Assembly: GCA_036250195.1 (NCBI GenBank)
Contig: JAVHZZ010000003.1
Coordinates: 60,902,789 to 60,966,788, forward strand
From: Mixophyes australis
Lineage: Eukaryota; Chordata; Amphibia; Anura; Limnodynastidae
DNA: 64,000 nt
Direction: 5' to 3'
The notes beneath the pieces were generated by a model. It did not search any database and was not told the DNA's origin. It worked only from the letters and a program-made list of their open reading frames with translations. Position 1 is the stretch's first letter; every line of letters begins with the position of its first letter. Shown piece after piece: positions 1-11,095 of the stretch. A program made the translations under genes and the position numbers.

Positions 1-713
1 AGCAGAACGGGTAAACAAGCCAAGGATCAGGGTCACAGGAAACACAAGCGAAGTCCAATACGAAGCCAAGGGTCATACACGGGAAGTCAAACGTAGATAC
101 AGGATACAGGAACTGGAACAAGCAGGTCAGCAGACTGGAGCACAGAAGCTATAACCGGCAATGAGGCAGCAGACCTCATTGCCTTAAATACCCAGCTGAA
201 CCAATCACAGGTTGAACACACTCCTGCAGGTTAATAGAGCAGTCACTAATAGAGCCAATCAGGGCTTGCCCCTGGCCTGCACAGTTGCAGGCTAATGCCT
301 GTAATTGCCTCCTATAATCTGCCCATATTAATTAGCCCACAGGCTGTAGAACGCTGCGCCCGGCTTCCTCCTATTGCCGGGACGCAGCTCTGAAGCGTCT
401 GCTGGTTGCCCCGGCAACGGCCGGGTTATGGCCGGAAATGACGTCCCGGTCGCCATGGCGACGGCCGGGACACGGGTGAGTGAGTCGCGGCGGCTGGGCA
501 CCGCCGCGGCTCGTAACAATGAGCCCATAACCTTGGGAGGTTAATATAGTGCTCCAGGACCAATGAGGTTCAGGGGGAGGTCCAGATCACAGTAGCCAGG
601 AACACCTGTGCAAGTAATGTCTCTGAGGCAGAAGCAAGCAGAATCATGGTTCTTAAAGGGAAAGTCACAGCGCCGGCACCTAACTATGGGGGACCGGCGT
701 GTGACAGACTTAC
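1..713 (-). mobile_element. LTR-like, CpG-rich promoter-bearing repeat (enters from left edge)
   Basis: Read on the minus strand this begins TGTCACACGCCGG at 713, passes a GC-rich block, and then reaches a core-promoter-like stretch (TATTTAAGGCA near 183-193) followed by a T/C-rich leader with repeated tgacc..tggct motifs. The same leader architecture occurs on the plus strand at 19310-19890. A TGTCAC start and an internal TATA are typical of gypsy-type LTRs. The other end lies outside the window, so no target duplication can be tested. No protein is recognisable; the 66-residue open frame at 328-528 is only GC-rich sequence. Confidence 0.45.
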
Positions 714-1112
714 TCTATTGACACCCCGCCCCAACTCAAGCTAGCCTACCGTGTAAAGGCCACAGCTCTGGAAAAGCGCACCACTCCTGCCAAGCCACAC
801 AATACTTCCTCCGTGTTGCAGGATCAAGGGATGATTTGGCCAGACCCTCTGTCACACATTGCACCAGCTAAACATTCATTCTGGTCACTGTTCTCACCTG
901 TTTCCCTCTTGCTGCATTCACTTGCTGGGCTGAACTGAGCAGGCACACACCTGGTCTGCTCAATACTTCCTGCATTCCCTTGATTGACTAATTGCCTGTC
1001 AGCTCTGTCTATTTAAAGCACCTTCTCTACCAAGTTGCCAGATCTTCAGGTCTACTCTCCTGTTCAGATGTCCTGTTCCTTGGCTGCTGCTTGCGACCTA
1101 TTCTCTAAAGTG
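258..1112. repeat. 855-bp direct duplication, copy 1
   Basis: The sequence from atcagggcttgcc to ctaaagtg recurs at 3983-4837 with a constant offset of 3725 bp and no difference that I could see by eye. It spans the right part of the minus-strand LTR-like repeat (to 713), a spacer, and the first 263 bp of the solo LTR that is complete at 4575-11385. The copies flank the Penelope-like element exactly. Because the unit crosses repeat boundaries it is a duplication of host sequence, not an LTR pair. Confidence 0.9.
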
Positions 1113-1282
1113 TAGGGTGGGGGGGTCTCTCGTACGAGAGCTTACCTTTGACGTCTGCGCTTGTCAGGGGTTTGGTAGGGATTGGTGCCGCCGTTACGGA
1201 TACTTCGGGTGTTCCGATTGCCGATCTGTTTGTTTCTGTTCTTGGTTTTGCCGTGGCGCAGCCTGTGGATAGAGAAGGGATA

Positions 1283-1375
1283 AGGGGGGGGGGGGGGGGG
1301 AAAGGAGGGAGAGAGAGAGAGAGAGAGAGAGAAAAAGAGAGGGGGGAGAGAGAGAGAGGGGGGGGGGAGAGAGGG
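1283..1375. repeat. G-run plus (GA)n low-complexity tract
   Basis: A run of about 14 G is followed by gagaga repeats and further G runs. This is simple sequence within the PLE 3' region; the open frames here on both strands are artefacts of it. Confidence 0.9.
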
Positions 1376-2065
1376 AGGATATGTGGGGGTGATAGGGATG
1401 TGTTGTGGAGAACACAGATTCCTAGTACCTTACAGTATGCTTTTAGGGCTTCTATAAGTTTATAGCTCTTTTGGTGTTGTGAGTTGATTAGCCCTGTGTG
1501 GCGGCCCTATTGGCACTGTGTAATGTGGGGGTAAGGTACCTCTTTGTGAGGGGTGTGGTGGACCGATGGGGGGTACTAAATAGCTCTTATATGGCTAGAG
1601 CTGAGATAAAGAGGCAGTGTGTGGTGTGCTGGCCTCTGTTATGTGTTGTGTTGCTGTGTGTATGGGATAGGCGCTATATGCTATGTGTGGTGGTGAGTGG
1701 GGATATGTGGTGTAAAGAGAGCTGATAGGCTTTTGCTGAGGAGCTCTTATAAGAGCATTTGGTATCTTACAGCTGGTGTTGTTGACTTGTGGATTGAGCG
1801 CTGTGGAAAAAACGGGTCCTCTTGTTGTTTCAAGCGGCGATGTTGTCGCTGTGGGTTAAACTGGGCTGTTTTTTTCTCTCTTTTCTTTTTCTGTGGTTTC
1901 CTGTGCAGGACTTCCGGTTTTGGTGGAGCGCAGACTGCGTTCCACTGTGGTTCCTGCTTATTTTCTTGTGAGCTTGTTTGCCCCTTTGTTCCTGGAGCTG
2001 AGTGGGGAACTGATTTCCAGGGTGGAGGTAGCTTTCCACTGGTCGTTTTCTGTAGTGTGTGGGGT

Positions 2066-2096
2066 CCAACGCGTTTCGTCCTTAGACTTCGTCAGG
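2066..2096 (-). ncRNA. Hammerhead-ribozyme-like motif in PLE
   Basis: The minus strand reads CCTGACGA, then A-GTC-TAAG-GAC, then GAAACGCGTTGG. CTGACGA fits the hammerhead core box CUGANGA, GAAA fits the second box, and GTC/GAC can form a short stem II, with one extra A before it. ACG/CGT after GAA could be the very short stem III known from PLE hammerheads, leaving U-U as the cleavage step. TCC before the first box can pair with GGA after the site as stem I. It lies on the same strand as the endonuclease frame, as expected for PLEs. The extra A and the short stem I make activity uncertain. Confidence 0.45.
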
Positions 2097-2245
2097 GATG
2101 TGTCCTCTTTGTATGTTACTGCTTTTATAATGAGAGGTGTTCTGGAAAAAAGAGCGGGAGTGCGGGCGGGAGGGCGGGCGGGGGGAGGGGGGGGCCGGGG
2201 ATCGTTTTTACTTTTATTGTGAATTGTTGTGTTTATTGGAGTGGA

Positions 2246-2680
2246 GGGTGGTGGTGGGCTTTAGGTGGCGTGGCGTGTTGGGTGTATTTAGACTTATTCT
2301 CGTGTTGCTGCGGTGTATCTTGTAGCCTGGGTGACGTGTTGGTCGGATACATGTGGGTGTGTTGGTAATGCGGGCTGGGGATTGGTTGATAAGTGGGCGT
2401 GTCTTGGTGGTGACTGATAACATTGGCCTATGAAGGGGTGTTATGTGGAGTCCGAGGGTGATGATGGGCTTAAAGTGGCGTGGCGTATTGCGGTGTATTT
2501 AAAAATATTCTGGCCGTGCATCGTGCAACGTTAATCTTCTGCGGTGTAACTTGTAGTGGCCTGGGTTGGTCAGTTTTGTGTGGGTGTGTTGGTAATGTAG
2601 GCTGGGGATTGGTTGGGGGATAAGTGGGCGTGTCTTTGTAGGTGACTGTAATAGTTCAACTATGAAGGGGTGTTAAGGTA
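2246..2680. repeat. Imperfect tandem duplication, about 210-bp unit
   Basis: A unit with landmarks gggctttaggtggcgtggcg, gcggtgta, gtgggtgtgttggtaatg, gctggggattggttg and aagtgggcgtgtct starts near 2246. It recurs from about 2456 with point changes. It lies within the non-coding 3' part of the PLE. Confidence 0.8.
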
Positions 2681-2901
2681 TGTGAAGTGCGATTACCGGG
2701 TAATTTGAGGGATATGATGACCGGTGTGTGTGTGAGGGGCGTGGCCTGCTACGGGGCTGTGTGTTGGTGGGACGGGTGCATCGGGTCCAGATGTTCTCCG
2801 TAGTATATGTTTACTATTGGTGGCTATGGGGGGTGAGTATAATCTTGATTTTATGGATTGTTTTTAGGTGGTGGGGGCAGAACCTCTAAGTATAAATAGT
2901 T

Positions 2902-3340
2902 ATGGGGTTTATTTTGTTGGTGGGGACGGGGGGGGCGGGGTTATGGGGGGGGGGGGGGGTTGGGGGTGGGGGTGGACTTTTTGCTGAGGGAGACCTATTA
3001 CCTTTGATAAATAAAAGGGGGGGGGGGGAGGGCGTTTATAATGGGTGTAGTGTGGTTTTAATGGGGGGGGGGATTGGGGTGGTTATACTGGTATAAGCTT
3101 TATAGCTGGTTGCTGTTAAGTGGTTAGGGGTCTATATCTATGTTAAGTGTTTCAGGAGTTATGTTCTTATTTATGTTCTTGGTGTCATGGTTTTATATTA
3201 TTTTAATTTAATTTGTAATTTTATTTGTGGATTTTGTTTTTGTTTTTATTTTTAATTTTTAATTTTATTTTAGAATTATTGTGATTTATTTTGGATTATT
3301 CTTGGGAATTTGCCACGGGGGGGGGGGGGGGGGGAAAGGG
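2902..3340 (+). repeat. G-run-rich segment (potential G-quadruplexes)
   Basis: Many runs of 4-14 G occur close together near 2928-2975, 3018-3030 and 3063-3075, with one long G run near 3316-3336. The C-rich complement is the PLE sense strand. Apparent glycine-rich frames here are composition artefacts. Confidence 0.8.
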
Positions 3341-3380
3341 AGGGGAGGTGAGGAATGGGGAGAGAGGGAGAGGGTTATAC

Positions 3381-3980
3381 TTACAGAAAGACTCCTAGGT
3401 CAAAGTCTATGTTGAGGCCTTGCGGTGTGAGGGTCCCTAGTGTGTGGATCCATCTTGCTTCTTCTTTTGATATTTGTTTGATGTAATCTCCTCCTCTCCA
3501 TGGTTTGTGGATTTGTTTGATTCCTATGAATTTTAATCCTGTTGGGTCTTGTTGGTGTGACTTTTTAAAGTGTTCTGATACGCTGTGATTCTCCATTCCT
3601 TTTTTTATGTTTCTCATGTGTTCTGGTATTCTCGTCTTCAGGTTTCTTATTGTTCTTCCCACGTATTGGAGTCCACATGGGCATTCTAGTAGGTATATTA
3701 TACCTGTGGAGTCGCAGGTCATTTTGTCTTTTATTTTGTATTCTTTACCGCTTGTGTTTGATCTGAATTCTGTTGTTGGTTTGGTTGAAGAGAGTTGCGT
3801 TGTCCTGCACGCCAGGCATCTGTTGCAGTGGTAGTATCCTTTTCTCCCTTCTTTTAGCCATGTTTCTTTGTTTATCTTTTCTTTGTCGTTGGTGGGAATG
3901 AAGCTGGTCGTTAGCATGTTCTTTAGGTTCCTTGCCTTTCTATATACTATCCTTGGTTTTGGTGGTAGGTATTTCTTTAG
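3381..3980 (-). pseudogene. PLE C-terminal fragment with GIY-YIG endonuclease domain
   Basis: The frame is open from the truncation point near 3980 to a stop at 3381 (about 199 codons); the first ATG is at 3917. It starts with the tail of the reverse transcriptase (PPKPRIVYRKARNLKN). A cysteine cluster (YHCNRCLAC) follows, as in the zinc-finger linker of Penelope/Neptune-type elements. Then comes a GIY-YIG nuclease domain: GIIYLLECPCG, LQYVGRT, an arginine in LKTRIPEH, and a histidine-rich HSVSEHFKKSH segment. In PLEs this domain nicks DNA during target-primed reverse transcription. No stop or frameshift is seen in the retained part, so the copy looks young, but it lacks the RT and cannot be autonomous. 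Confidence 0.85.
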
Positions 3981-3982
3981 TT

Positions 3983-4837
3983 ATCAGGGCTTGCCCCTGG
4001 CCTGCACAGTTGCAGGCTAATGCCTGTAATTGCCTCCTATAATCTGCCCATATTAATTAGCCCACAGGCTGTAGAACGCTGCGCCCGGCTTCCTCCTATT
4101 GCCGGGACGCAGCTCTGAAGCGTCTGCTGGTTGCCCCGGCAACGGCCGGGTTATGGCCGGAAATGACGTCCCGGTCGCCATGGCGACGGCCGGGACACGG
4201 GTGAGTGAGTCGCGGCGGCTGGGCACCGCCGCGGCTCGTAACAATGAGCCCATAACCTTGGGAGGTTAATATAGTGCTCCAGGACCAATGAGGTTCAGGG
4301 GGAGGTCCAGATCACAGTAGCCAGGAACACCTGTGCAAGTAATGTCTCTGAGGCAGAAGCAAGCAGAATCATGGTTCTTAAAGGGAAAGTCACAGCGCCG
4401 GCACCTAACTATGGGGGACCGGCGTGTGACAGACTTACTCTATTGACACCCCGCCCCAACTCAAGCTAGCCTACCGTGTAAAGGCCACAGCTCTGGAAAA
4501 GCGCACCACTCCTGCCAAGCCACACAATACTTCCTCCGTGTTGCAGGATCAAGGGATGATTTGGCCAGACCCTCTGTCACACATTGCACCAGCTAAACAT
4601 TCATTCTGGTCACTGTTCTCACCTGTTTCCCTCTTGCTGCATTCACTTGCTGGGCTGAACTGAGCAGGCACACACCTGGTCTGCTCAATACTTCCTGCAT
4701 TCCCTTGATTGACTAATTGCCTGTCAGCTCTGTCTATTTAAAGCACCTTCTCTACCAAGTTGCCAGATCTTCAGGTCTACTCTCCTGTTCAGATGTCCTG
4801 TTCCTTGGCTGCTGCTTGCGACCTATTCTCTAAAGTG
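3983..4837. repeat. 855-bp direct duplication, copy 2
   Basis: This is the second copy of 258-1112. Here the sequence continues without a break into the rest of the solo LTR (from 4838), so this copy retains the original right-hand context, while copy 1 retains the original left-hand context. Confidence 0.9.
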
Positions 4838-5204
4838 ACCAGCACATCTATCTACAGATCATGACAGCCTCTGTGACTACTCCACTTACCTGTGGTAACA
4901 CTCTGCAGATTATTGCTACTTGTTCTCTGAGTCTCCAGCACATCTAAAAATCACTCGTTCTCCATCCTGCACTCTGCGGTGTTTGTGCTGAGAGAGAACT
5001 CTCATATATCATATATACTCTCATATATTGTGCATGCGGGCGGCAGTTGGAGAAGGCTGCACGTTAGATCAGCTCTGTGTCTTTCCTCCCACACAATTAT
5101 CTGTCCACAATTATAAAACATCTAAAACTTGTGAAGACAGTGGGAAATTATTGTGGGGGTACAAAGGAGTGTCATCATCACTCCAAAGACAAGGCCATAC
5201 CATC

Positions 5205-6983
5205 TATCCCTGGCTTATCTGCATCAACTGACCTACTGTGTACCGACCCGGCTTGTCAGTTGGCCCTTCTCCTGCTGAATCCCTGGTTTATCTGCATCAA
5301 CTGATCTACTGTGTACCGACCCGGCTTGTCAATTAACCCTTCTCCTGCTGAATCCCTGGCTTATCTGCACCAACTGATCTATTGTGTACCGACCCGGCTT
5401 GTCAGTTAACCCTTCTCCTGCTTAATCCCTGGCTTATCTACATCAACTGATCTACTGTGTACCGACCCGGCTTATCAATTAACCCTTCTCCTGCTGAGTC
5501 CCTGGCTTATCTGCACCAACTGATCTACTGTGTACCGACCCGGCTTGTCAATTAACCCTTCTCCTGCTGAATCCCTGGCTTATCTGTATCAACTGATCTA
5601 CTGTGTACCGACCCGGCTTGTCAATTAACCCTTCTCCTGCTGAATCCCTGGCTTATCTGTATCAACTGATCTACTGTGTACCGACCCGGCTTGTCAATTG
5701 GCCCTTCTCCTGCTGAATCCCTGGTTTATCTGCATCAACTGATCTACTGTGTACCGACCCGGCTTGTCAATTAACCCTTCTCCTGCTGAATCCCTGGCTT
5801 ATCTGCACCAACTGATCTATTGTGTACCGACCCGACTTGTCAGTTAACCCTTCTCCTGCTGAATCCCTGGCTTATCTACATCAACTGATCTACTGTGTAC
5901 CGACCCGGCTTATCAATTAACCCTTCTCCTGCTGAGTCCCTGGCTTATCTGCACCAACTGATCTACTGTGTACCGACCCGGCTTGTCAATTAACCTTTCT
6001 CCTGCTGAATCCCTGGCTTATCTGTATCAACTGATCTACTGTGTACCGACCCGGCTTGTCAATTAACCCTTCTCCTGCTGAATCCCTGGCTTATCTGCAC
6101 CAACTGATCTACTGTATACCGACCCGGCTTGTCAGTTAACCCTTCTCCTGCTGAATCCCTGGCTTGTCTGCATCAGCTGATCTGCTGTGTGCCGACCCGG
6201 CTTGTCAGTTGGCCCTTCTCCTGCTGAATCCCTGGTTTATCTGCATCAACTGATCTACTGTGTACCGACCCGGCTTTTCAGTTAACCCTTCTCCTGCTGA
6301 ATCCCTGGCTTATCTACATCAACTGATCTACTGTGTACCGACCCGGCTTGTCAATTAACCCTTCTCCTGCTGAGTCCCTGGCTTATCTGTATCAACTGAT
6401 CTACTGTGTACCGACCCGGCTTGTCAATTAACCCTTCTCCTGCTGAATCCCTGGCTTATCTGCACCAACTGATCTACTGTGTACCGACCCGGCTTATCAG
6501 TTAACCCTTCTCCTGCTGAATCCCTGGCTTGTCTGCATCAGCTGATCTGCTGTGTACCGACCCGGCTTGTCAATTAACCCTTCTCCTGCTGAATCCCTGG
6601 CTTATCTGCATCAACTGATCTACTGTGTACCGACCCGGCTTGTCAATTAACCCTTCTCCTGCTGAATCCCTGGCTTATCTGCACCAACTGATCTACTGTG
6701 TACCGACCCGGCTTGTCAATTAACCCTTCTCCTGCTGAATCCCTGGCTTATCTGCACCAACTGATCTACTGTGTACCGACCCGGCTTGTCAATTAACCCT
6801 TCTCCTGCTGAATCCCTGGCTTATCTGCATCAACTGATCTACTGTGTACCGACCCGGCTTGTCAATTAACCCTTCTCCTGCTGAATCCCTGGCTTATCTG
6901 CAGCAACTGATCTACTGTGTACCGACCCGGCTTGTCAGTTAACCCTTCTCCTGCTGAATCCCTGGCTTAACTGCATCAACTGC
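5205..6983. repeat. 73-bp minisatellite, about 24 units
   Basis: The unit contains ctactgtgtaccgacccggc, ttgtcaattaacccttct, cctgctgaatccctggctta and tctgcatcaactgat. Units differ mainly at a few positions (tctgca/tctgta/tctaca, attaac/gttggc). The spacing is constant, with no unique spacers. The gacccggct core also occurs in the LTR-like unit at 13003-13646, so the array grew from sequence native to this LTR family. Confidence 0.95.
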
Positions 6984-9900
6984 ATATAAAACATTATTTT
7001 ATATGCCATTATTTTGTTTTTCCTGATTGTACATTTACAAGTTTCTACTTTTTACCTGTTATTATTCTACTATTTATATGCCTTTATCTTGTTTTTCCTG
7101 ATTTTATATTTACCAGCAACTAGTTTTACCTGTTATTATTCTTGCCTATTTCCATTGTCCTTATTACCTCTCCTTCTATTATTCTTTGCCTTCCACGCCC
7201 TAATTGGTTATTGTCCTCCATCTTGCTATTGTCTCCCTGCTTATTCTTACCTGTTATCCGCTGTCCTTATTATCTTACTGTTCTGCTATCATTCTTACCT
7301 GTCTTCATTGTCCTTATTATCTCACTGTACTGTTGTTCCATGCCCTCCACGCCCTAATTCGTTATTATCTTCCACCTTTTCATTGTCTTCCTGCCTTTGT
7401 TCTTACCTGTTTTTCACTGTCCCCACTATCTCACTGTTCTGTTACTCTCTCTCCCTACTATGCCTCCCCGCTCTCACTCCATACCCATACTCTCCCCCCG
7501 CCCTACCTCTCCCGTTCCTCCCCGCCATCCCCCGCGCGCTGCTCATCTTGCTAACCTCATCCCCATTTCCCCCCTCTCCTCTCCCCCTTTCTTCTGTGCC
7601 CTCTGGAATGCCAGATCCGTCCGCAACAAGCTGACTGCTATCCACGACCTCTTTCTATCCAACTCCTTTAACCTTCTTGCCGTTACTGAAACCTGGCTCT
7701 CCGATTCTGATACTACTTCCCCCGCTGCCCTCTCCTATGGTGGCCTCTCCTTCACCCACTCCGCCAGGCCTGGTGCCCGCCCTGGCGGTGGAGTTGGCCT
7801 CCTCCTCTCCTCCACCTGTACTTTTCGTGTCATTCCCCCTGAACCCTCCCTCTCCTTCTCCTCTTTTGAAGCTCACTCCATCCGCCTCTTCTACCCCATC
7901 CATCTCCGCGTCACTGTCATCTACCGCCCCCCTGGCCCCACCTCCCTCTTCCTTGACAACTTTGCTAGCTGGCTTCCTCACTACCTCTCCTCCGATCTCC
8001 CCTCGATCATTCTCGGCGACTTTAATATCCCCATCGACAACCCCACCTACCCTGCTTCCAGCAAACTGCTCACCCTCTCTTCCTCCCTTGGTCTCACCCA
8101 ATGGACCTCCTCCTCTACCCACTGCCTTGGTCACTCCCTTGATCTTGTCTTCTCCTACCTATGTAATCTCTCCGACTTCTCCATCTCTCCCTTTCCTCTA
8201 TCCGACCACCATCTCCTCTCCTTCTCTCTCTCCTCTTCTCCTGCTCCCCTCCCCCTGCCCAAAACTACTCTGTCCATACGCAACCTCGATGCTCTTGACC
8301 CTGCCTCTCTGTCCTCCTCTCTCGATACCCTCCTTTCTCCCCTTTCCTCCCAGGCCTGCCCCAACCAGGCGGTCTCCCTCTACAATCACACCCTCACCTC
8401 CGCTCTGGACGCGGTCGCCCCTGCCCACTCCGTCCACCCCCGCTGCTCCAAACCCCAACCCTGGCACTCCAAATTTACCCGCTTCCTCCAAAAATGCTCC
8501 CGTTCCGCCGAACGTCACTGGAGAAAATCCCGCTCCCTGGCTGACTTCCTCCACTTTAAATTCATCCTTTCATCCTACAGCTCTGCCCTCTCACTCGCTA
8601 AACAATCTTTCTTTAAATCCCTCATCTCTTCCCAGTCCTCTAACCCCCGCCGCCTCTTTGCCACCTTCAGCACTCTCCTGGCCCCCTCCCCTCCCCCACC
8701 CCCTCCTCCCTGACTGCCTCTGATTTCGCCTCCTTCTTCTCCTCTAAAATCGAGGCCATCCGACTTGAAATCTCCTCCTCCACTCTCTCTTCCACCCCTC
8801 CCACTCTTCTGTCCTCCCCCCCCAACCACCTTCCCCTCCACTCCTTCCGTCCCACCACCGGCGAGGAAGTCCACTCTCTCATTTTATCCTCCCCCCCCAC
8901 TACCTGCCCCCTGGATCCCATCCCCTCCCACCTTCTTCGCTCCCTTTCCCCCACCACCTGCTCCCACCTCGCTCACCTCTTTAATCTCTCCCTCTCCACT
9001 GGCATCTTCCCCTCCTCCTTCAAACATGCTCTCGTATCCCCCATTCTTAAGAAACCTAATCTCGACCCCACTTCTCTCTCGAACTATCGCCCCATATCTC
9101 TTCTCCCTTTTGCCTCCAAAATTCTTGAGAGGCTCGTCTGCAGCCGTCTCACCTCCTACCTTTCTGAATACTCCCTCCTTGATCCTCTCCAGTCTGGTTT
9201 CCGCCCCCTCCACTCCACTGAAACTGCCCTGGCTAAAGTCACCAATGACCTCCTCTCTGCAAAAGCCAGGGGCCACTTCTCCCTTCTCATCCTCCTTGAC
9301 CTCTCTGCAGCCTTTGACACCGTTGACCACCCCCTCCTCCTTCACACCCTCCAGTCTTTCGGCCTCTCCGGCCCAGTCCTGTCCTGGTTCACCTCTTACC
9401 TTACTCACCGTTCCTTCTCTGTCACCACCTCTGGGTCTCTCTCCCCCCCATCCACCCTTCCAGTCGGGGTCCCTCAGGGCTCTGTTCTGGGACCCTTACT
9501 CTTCTCTCTATACACCTCCTCCCTGGGTGAACTCATCAGCTCCTTCGGCTTCAGCTACCACCTTTACGCTGATGACACTCAACTATACCTCTCCTCTCCT
9601 GATCTCTCTCCCTCCCTCCTCTCTAGGGTGTCCGCCTGCCTCTCTGCCATCTCCTCCTGGATGTCCTCTCGATTCCTCAAACTTAACCTTGCCAAAACTG
9701 AGCTCATAGTTTTTCCTCCCTCTCATACCCCATCCCCTTCTGACCTCTCCATCACTGTCGACAACACCTCTATCTCCCCTGTCCCCCAACTTCGCTGCCT
9801 TGGTGTCATCCTCGACTCCTCTCTCTCCTTTGGCCCCCACATCCTCTCTCTTGCTAAATCCTGCCGCTTCCAGCTGCGCAACATCGCTCGCATCCGGCCC

Positions 9901-10848
9901 TTCCTCTCCCAAGATGCCACCAAATGCCTTATCCACTCTCTGATCATCTCCCGCCTGGACTACTGTAACCTCCTCCTCACTGGCCTCCCCCACTCTCATC
10001 TCGATCCCCTTCGATCCGTCCTTAACGCTGCAGCTAGGCTTATTTTCCTCTCTCGCCGCTCCTCTTTTGTCTCCCCCCTCTACCTAGCCCTTCACTGGCT
10101 CCCATTCCCCTTCAGAATCCTCTTTAAGCTCCTCACACTCACCTACAAGGCCCTCGCCAACTCCACTGCACCCTACATCTCCACCCTCCTCTCTATTCAT
10201 GCTCCAACCCGCCCTCTCCGTTCTGCCTCTGACCGTCGCCTCTCTTCCCCCCTTATAACCTCCTCCCACGCGCGTATCCAAGACTTCGCCCGCGCTGCCC
10301 CCCTCCACTGGAACAAGCTCCCTCCCTCCATCAGAACTTCCCCTAATCTGTCCAGCTTCAAACGGGCCCTAAAAACCCACCTTTTTCTTAAAGCCTTTCT
10401 GTCTCCCACTTAACTTCCTACCTTATCTTCTGCCTCTGTCCCCCTACTCTCCCTCTCTCCCCTGCGTCTCTCTGTCTGTCCACCCCTCCCCTTAGATTGT
10501 ACGCTCCTCTGAGCAGGGCCATCTCTCCTCCTGTTTCCACCACTTCTAACTCTGCTCTCAAGCTACTTAGCCCTCCTCCTCAAAGGTCCTCCACCCCACA
10601 TCCACTTTCGCTCCCTCCTCCCCCCTGGGGGTCTCCCTGTCTTCCGCGCCCCCCTTCTTGGGCCCCATCGTTTTCGGATCCTCCCTCCCCCTTCCCCGCC
10701 CTCTCTAGCTGTGCATTGAGCGTACTGAGTTGCTGTGTTTACTGTACTGTGCTGTCTCCCATTGTATTGTGATTTTGTTTGTCTCTGTACGGCGCTGCGG
10801 ATGCCTTGTAGCGCCTTATAAATAAATATTAATAATAATAATAATAAT
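6984..10848 (+). mobile_element. L2-clade non-LTR retrotransposon, nearly full length
   Basis: A pyrimidine-rich 5' region (6984-7400) is followed by a long ORF2 (7397-10413, one frameshift) and a 3' UTR. The 3' end reads gcgccttataaataaa and then a (taa)n tail, as in L2/CR1-type LINEs. It interrupts the tandem arrays of the surrounding LTR. No clear target duplication is visible. The 5' end is set where the 73-bp array breaks. Confidence 0.9.
7397..10413 (+). pseudogene. L2 ORF2: AP-like endonuclease + reverse transcriptase, one frameshift
   Basis: This encodes the enzyme that nicks target DNA and copies the element RNA. The first part (frame of 7397, to a TGA at 8711-8713) contains an exonuclease-endonuclease-phosphatase domain: LWNARSVRNKL near residue 70, TETWLSD, ILGDFNIP and SDHHLLSF. 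The second part is in the frame of 8701 and carries the reverse transcriptase: [31 protein letters not shown] with the catalytic Asp, [13 protein letters not shown] and YADDTQLY. It ends with the L2-type C-terminal region ([28 protein letters not shown]) and a stop at 10413. The only break seen is a one-base shift in the C-rich run near 8688-8710. Total length is about 1000 codons, close to an intact L2 ORF2. Strong C/T bias on this strand produces long proline/serine shadow frames. Confidence 0.9.
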
Positions 10849-11095
10849 CTATCCACAGATCATCACAGCCTTCGTGTCTACTCCACTATCATGTGGTAAC
10901 GCTCTGCAGATTATCGATACCTGTTCTCTGAGTCTCCAGCATATCTATCCGCAGATCATCACAGCCTCTGTGTCTACTCCACTACCCTATGCTCTGCAGA
11001 TTATTACTACCTGTTCTCTGAGTCTACAGCACATCAATCCGAAGAATATCACAACCTCTGTGTTTACTCCACTATCCTCATGGTAGACGCTCTCC
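10849..11095. repeat. Tandem repeat of about 90 bp, three imperfect units
   Basis: Units share ctatccacagatcatcacag, gtgtctactccacta, gctctgcagattat and ctgttctctgagtctccagc. A further related unit is at 4846-4950. This shows that both flanks of the L2 belong to one LTR. Confidence 0.85.

Larger units (their letters stand above)
1113..3982 (-). mobile_element. Penelope-like element (PLE), 5'-truncated
   Basis: The minus strand carries the C-terminal part of a PLE protein (3381-3980) followed by about 2.2 kb of non-coding sequence that is strikingly G/T-rich on the plus strand. This includes a GA-rich tract, long G runs, a 210-bp tandem pair and a hammerhead-like motif. The reverse transcriptase portion is missing, so the copy is truncated at its 5' end, at about 3982. 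Frequent 5' truncation and ribozyme motifs are known features of PLEs. The element sits exactly between the two 855-bp direct repeats. Confidence 0.7.

Noticed and set aside
258..4837. LTR pair of a retrotransposon
   Set aside because: The 855-bp repeats span a foreign repeat end at 713 and the start of another LTR; they have no TG...CA ends of their own.
5205..6983. CRISPR-like regular array
   Set aside because: Units are contiguous with no unique spacers, and the host is a vertebrate; it is a minisatellite inside an LTR.
7677..9709. Long proline/serine-rich plus frames over the L2
   Set aside because: They are shifted frames of the C/T-rich L2 ORF2; the endonuclease and RT motifs lie in the other frames.
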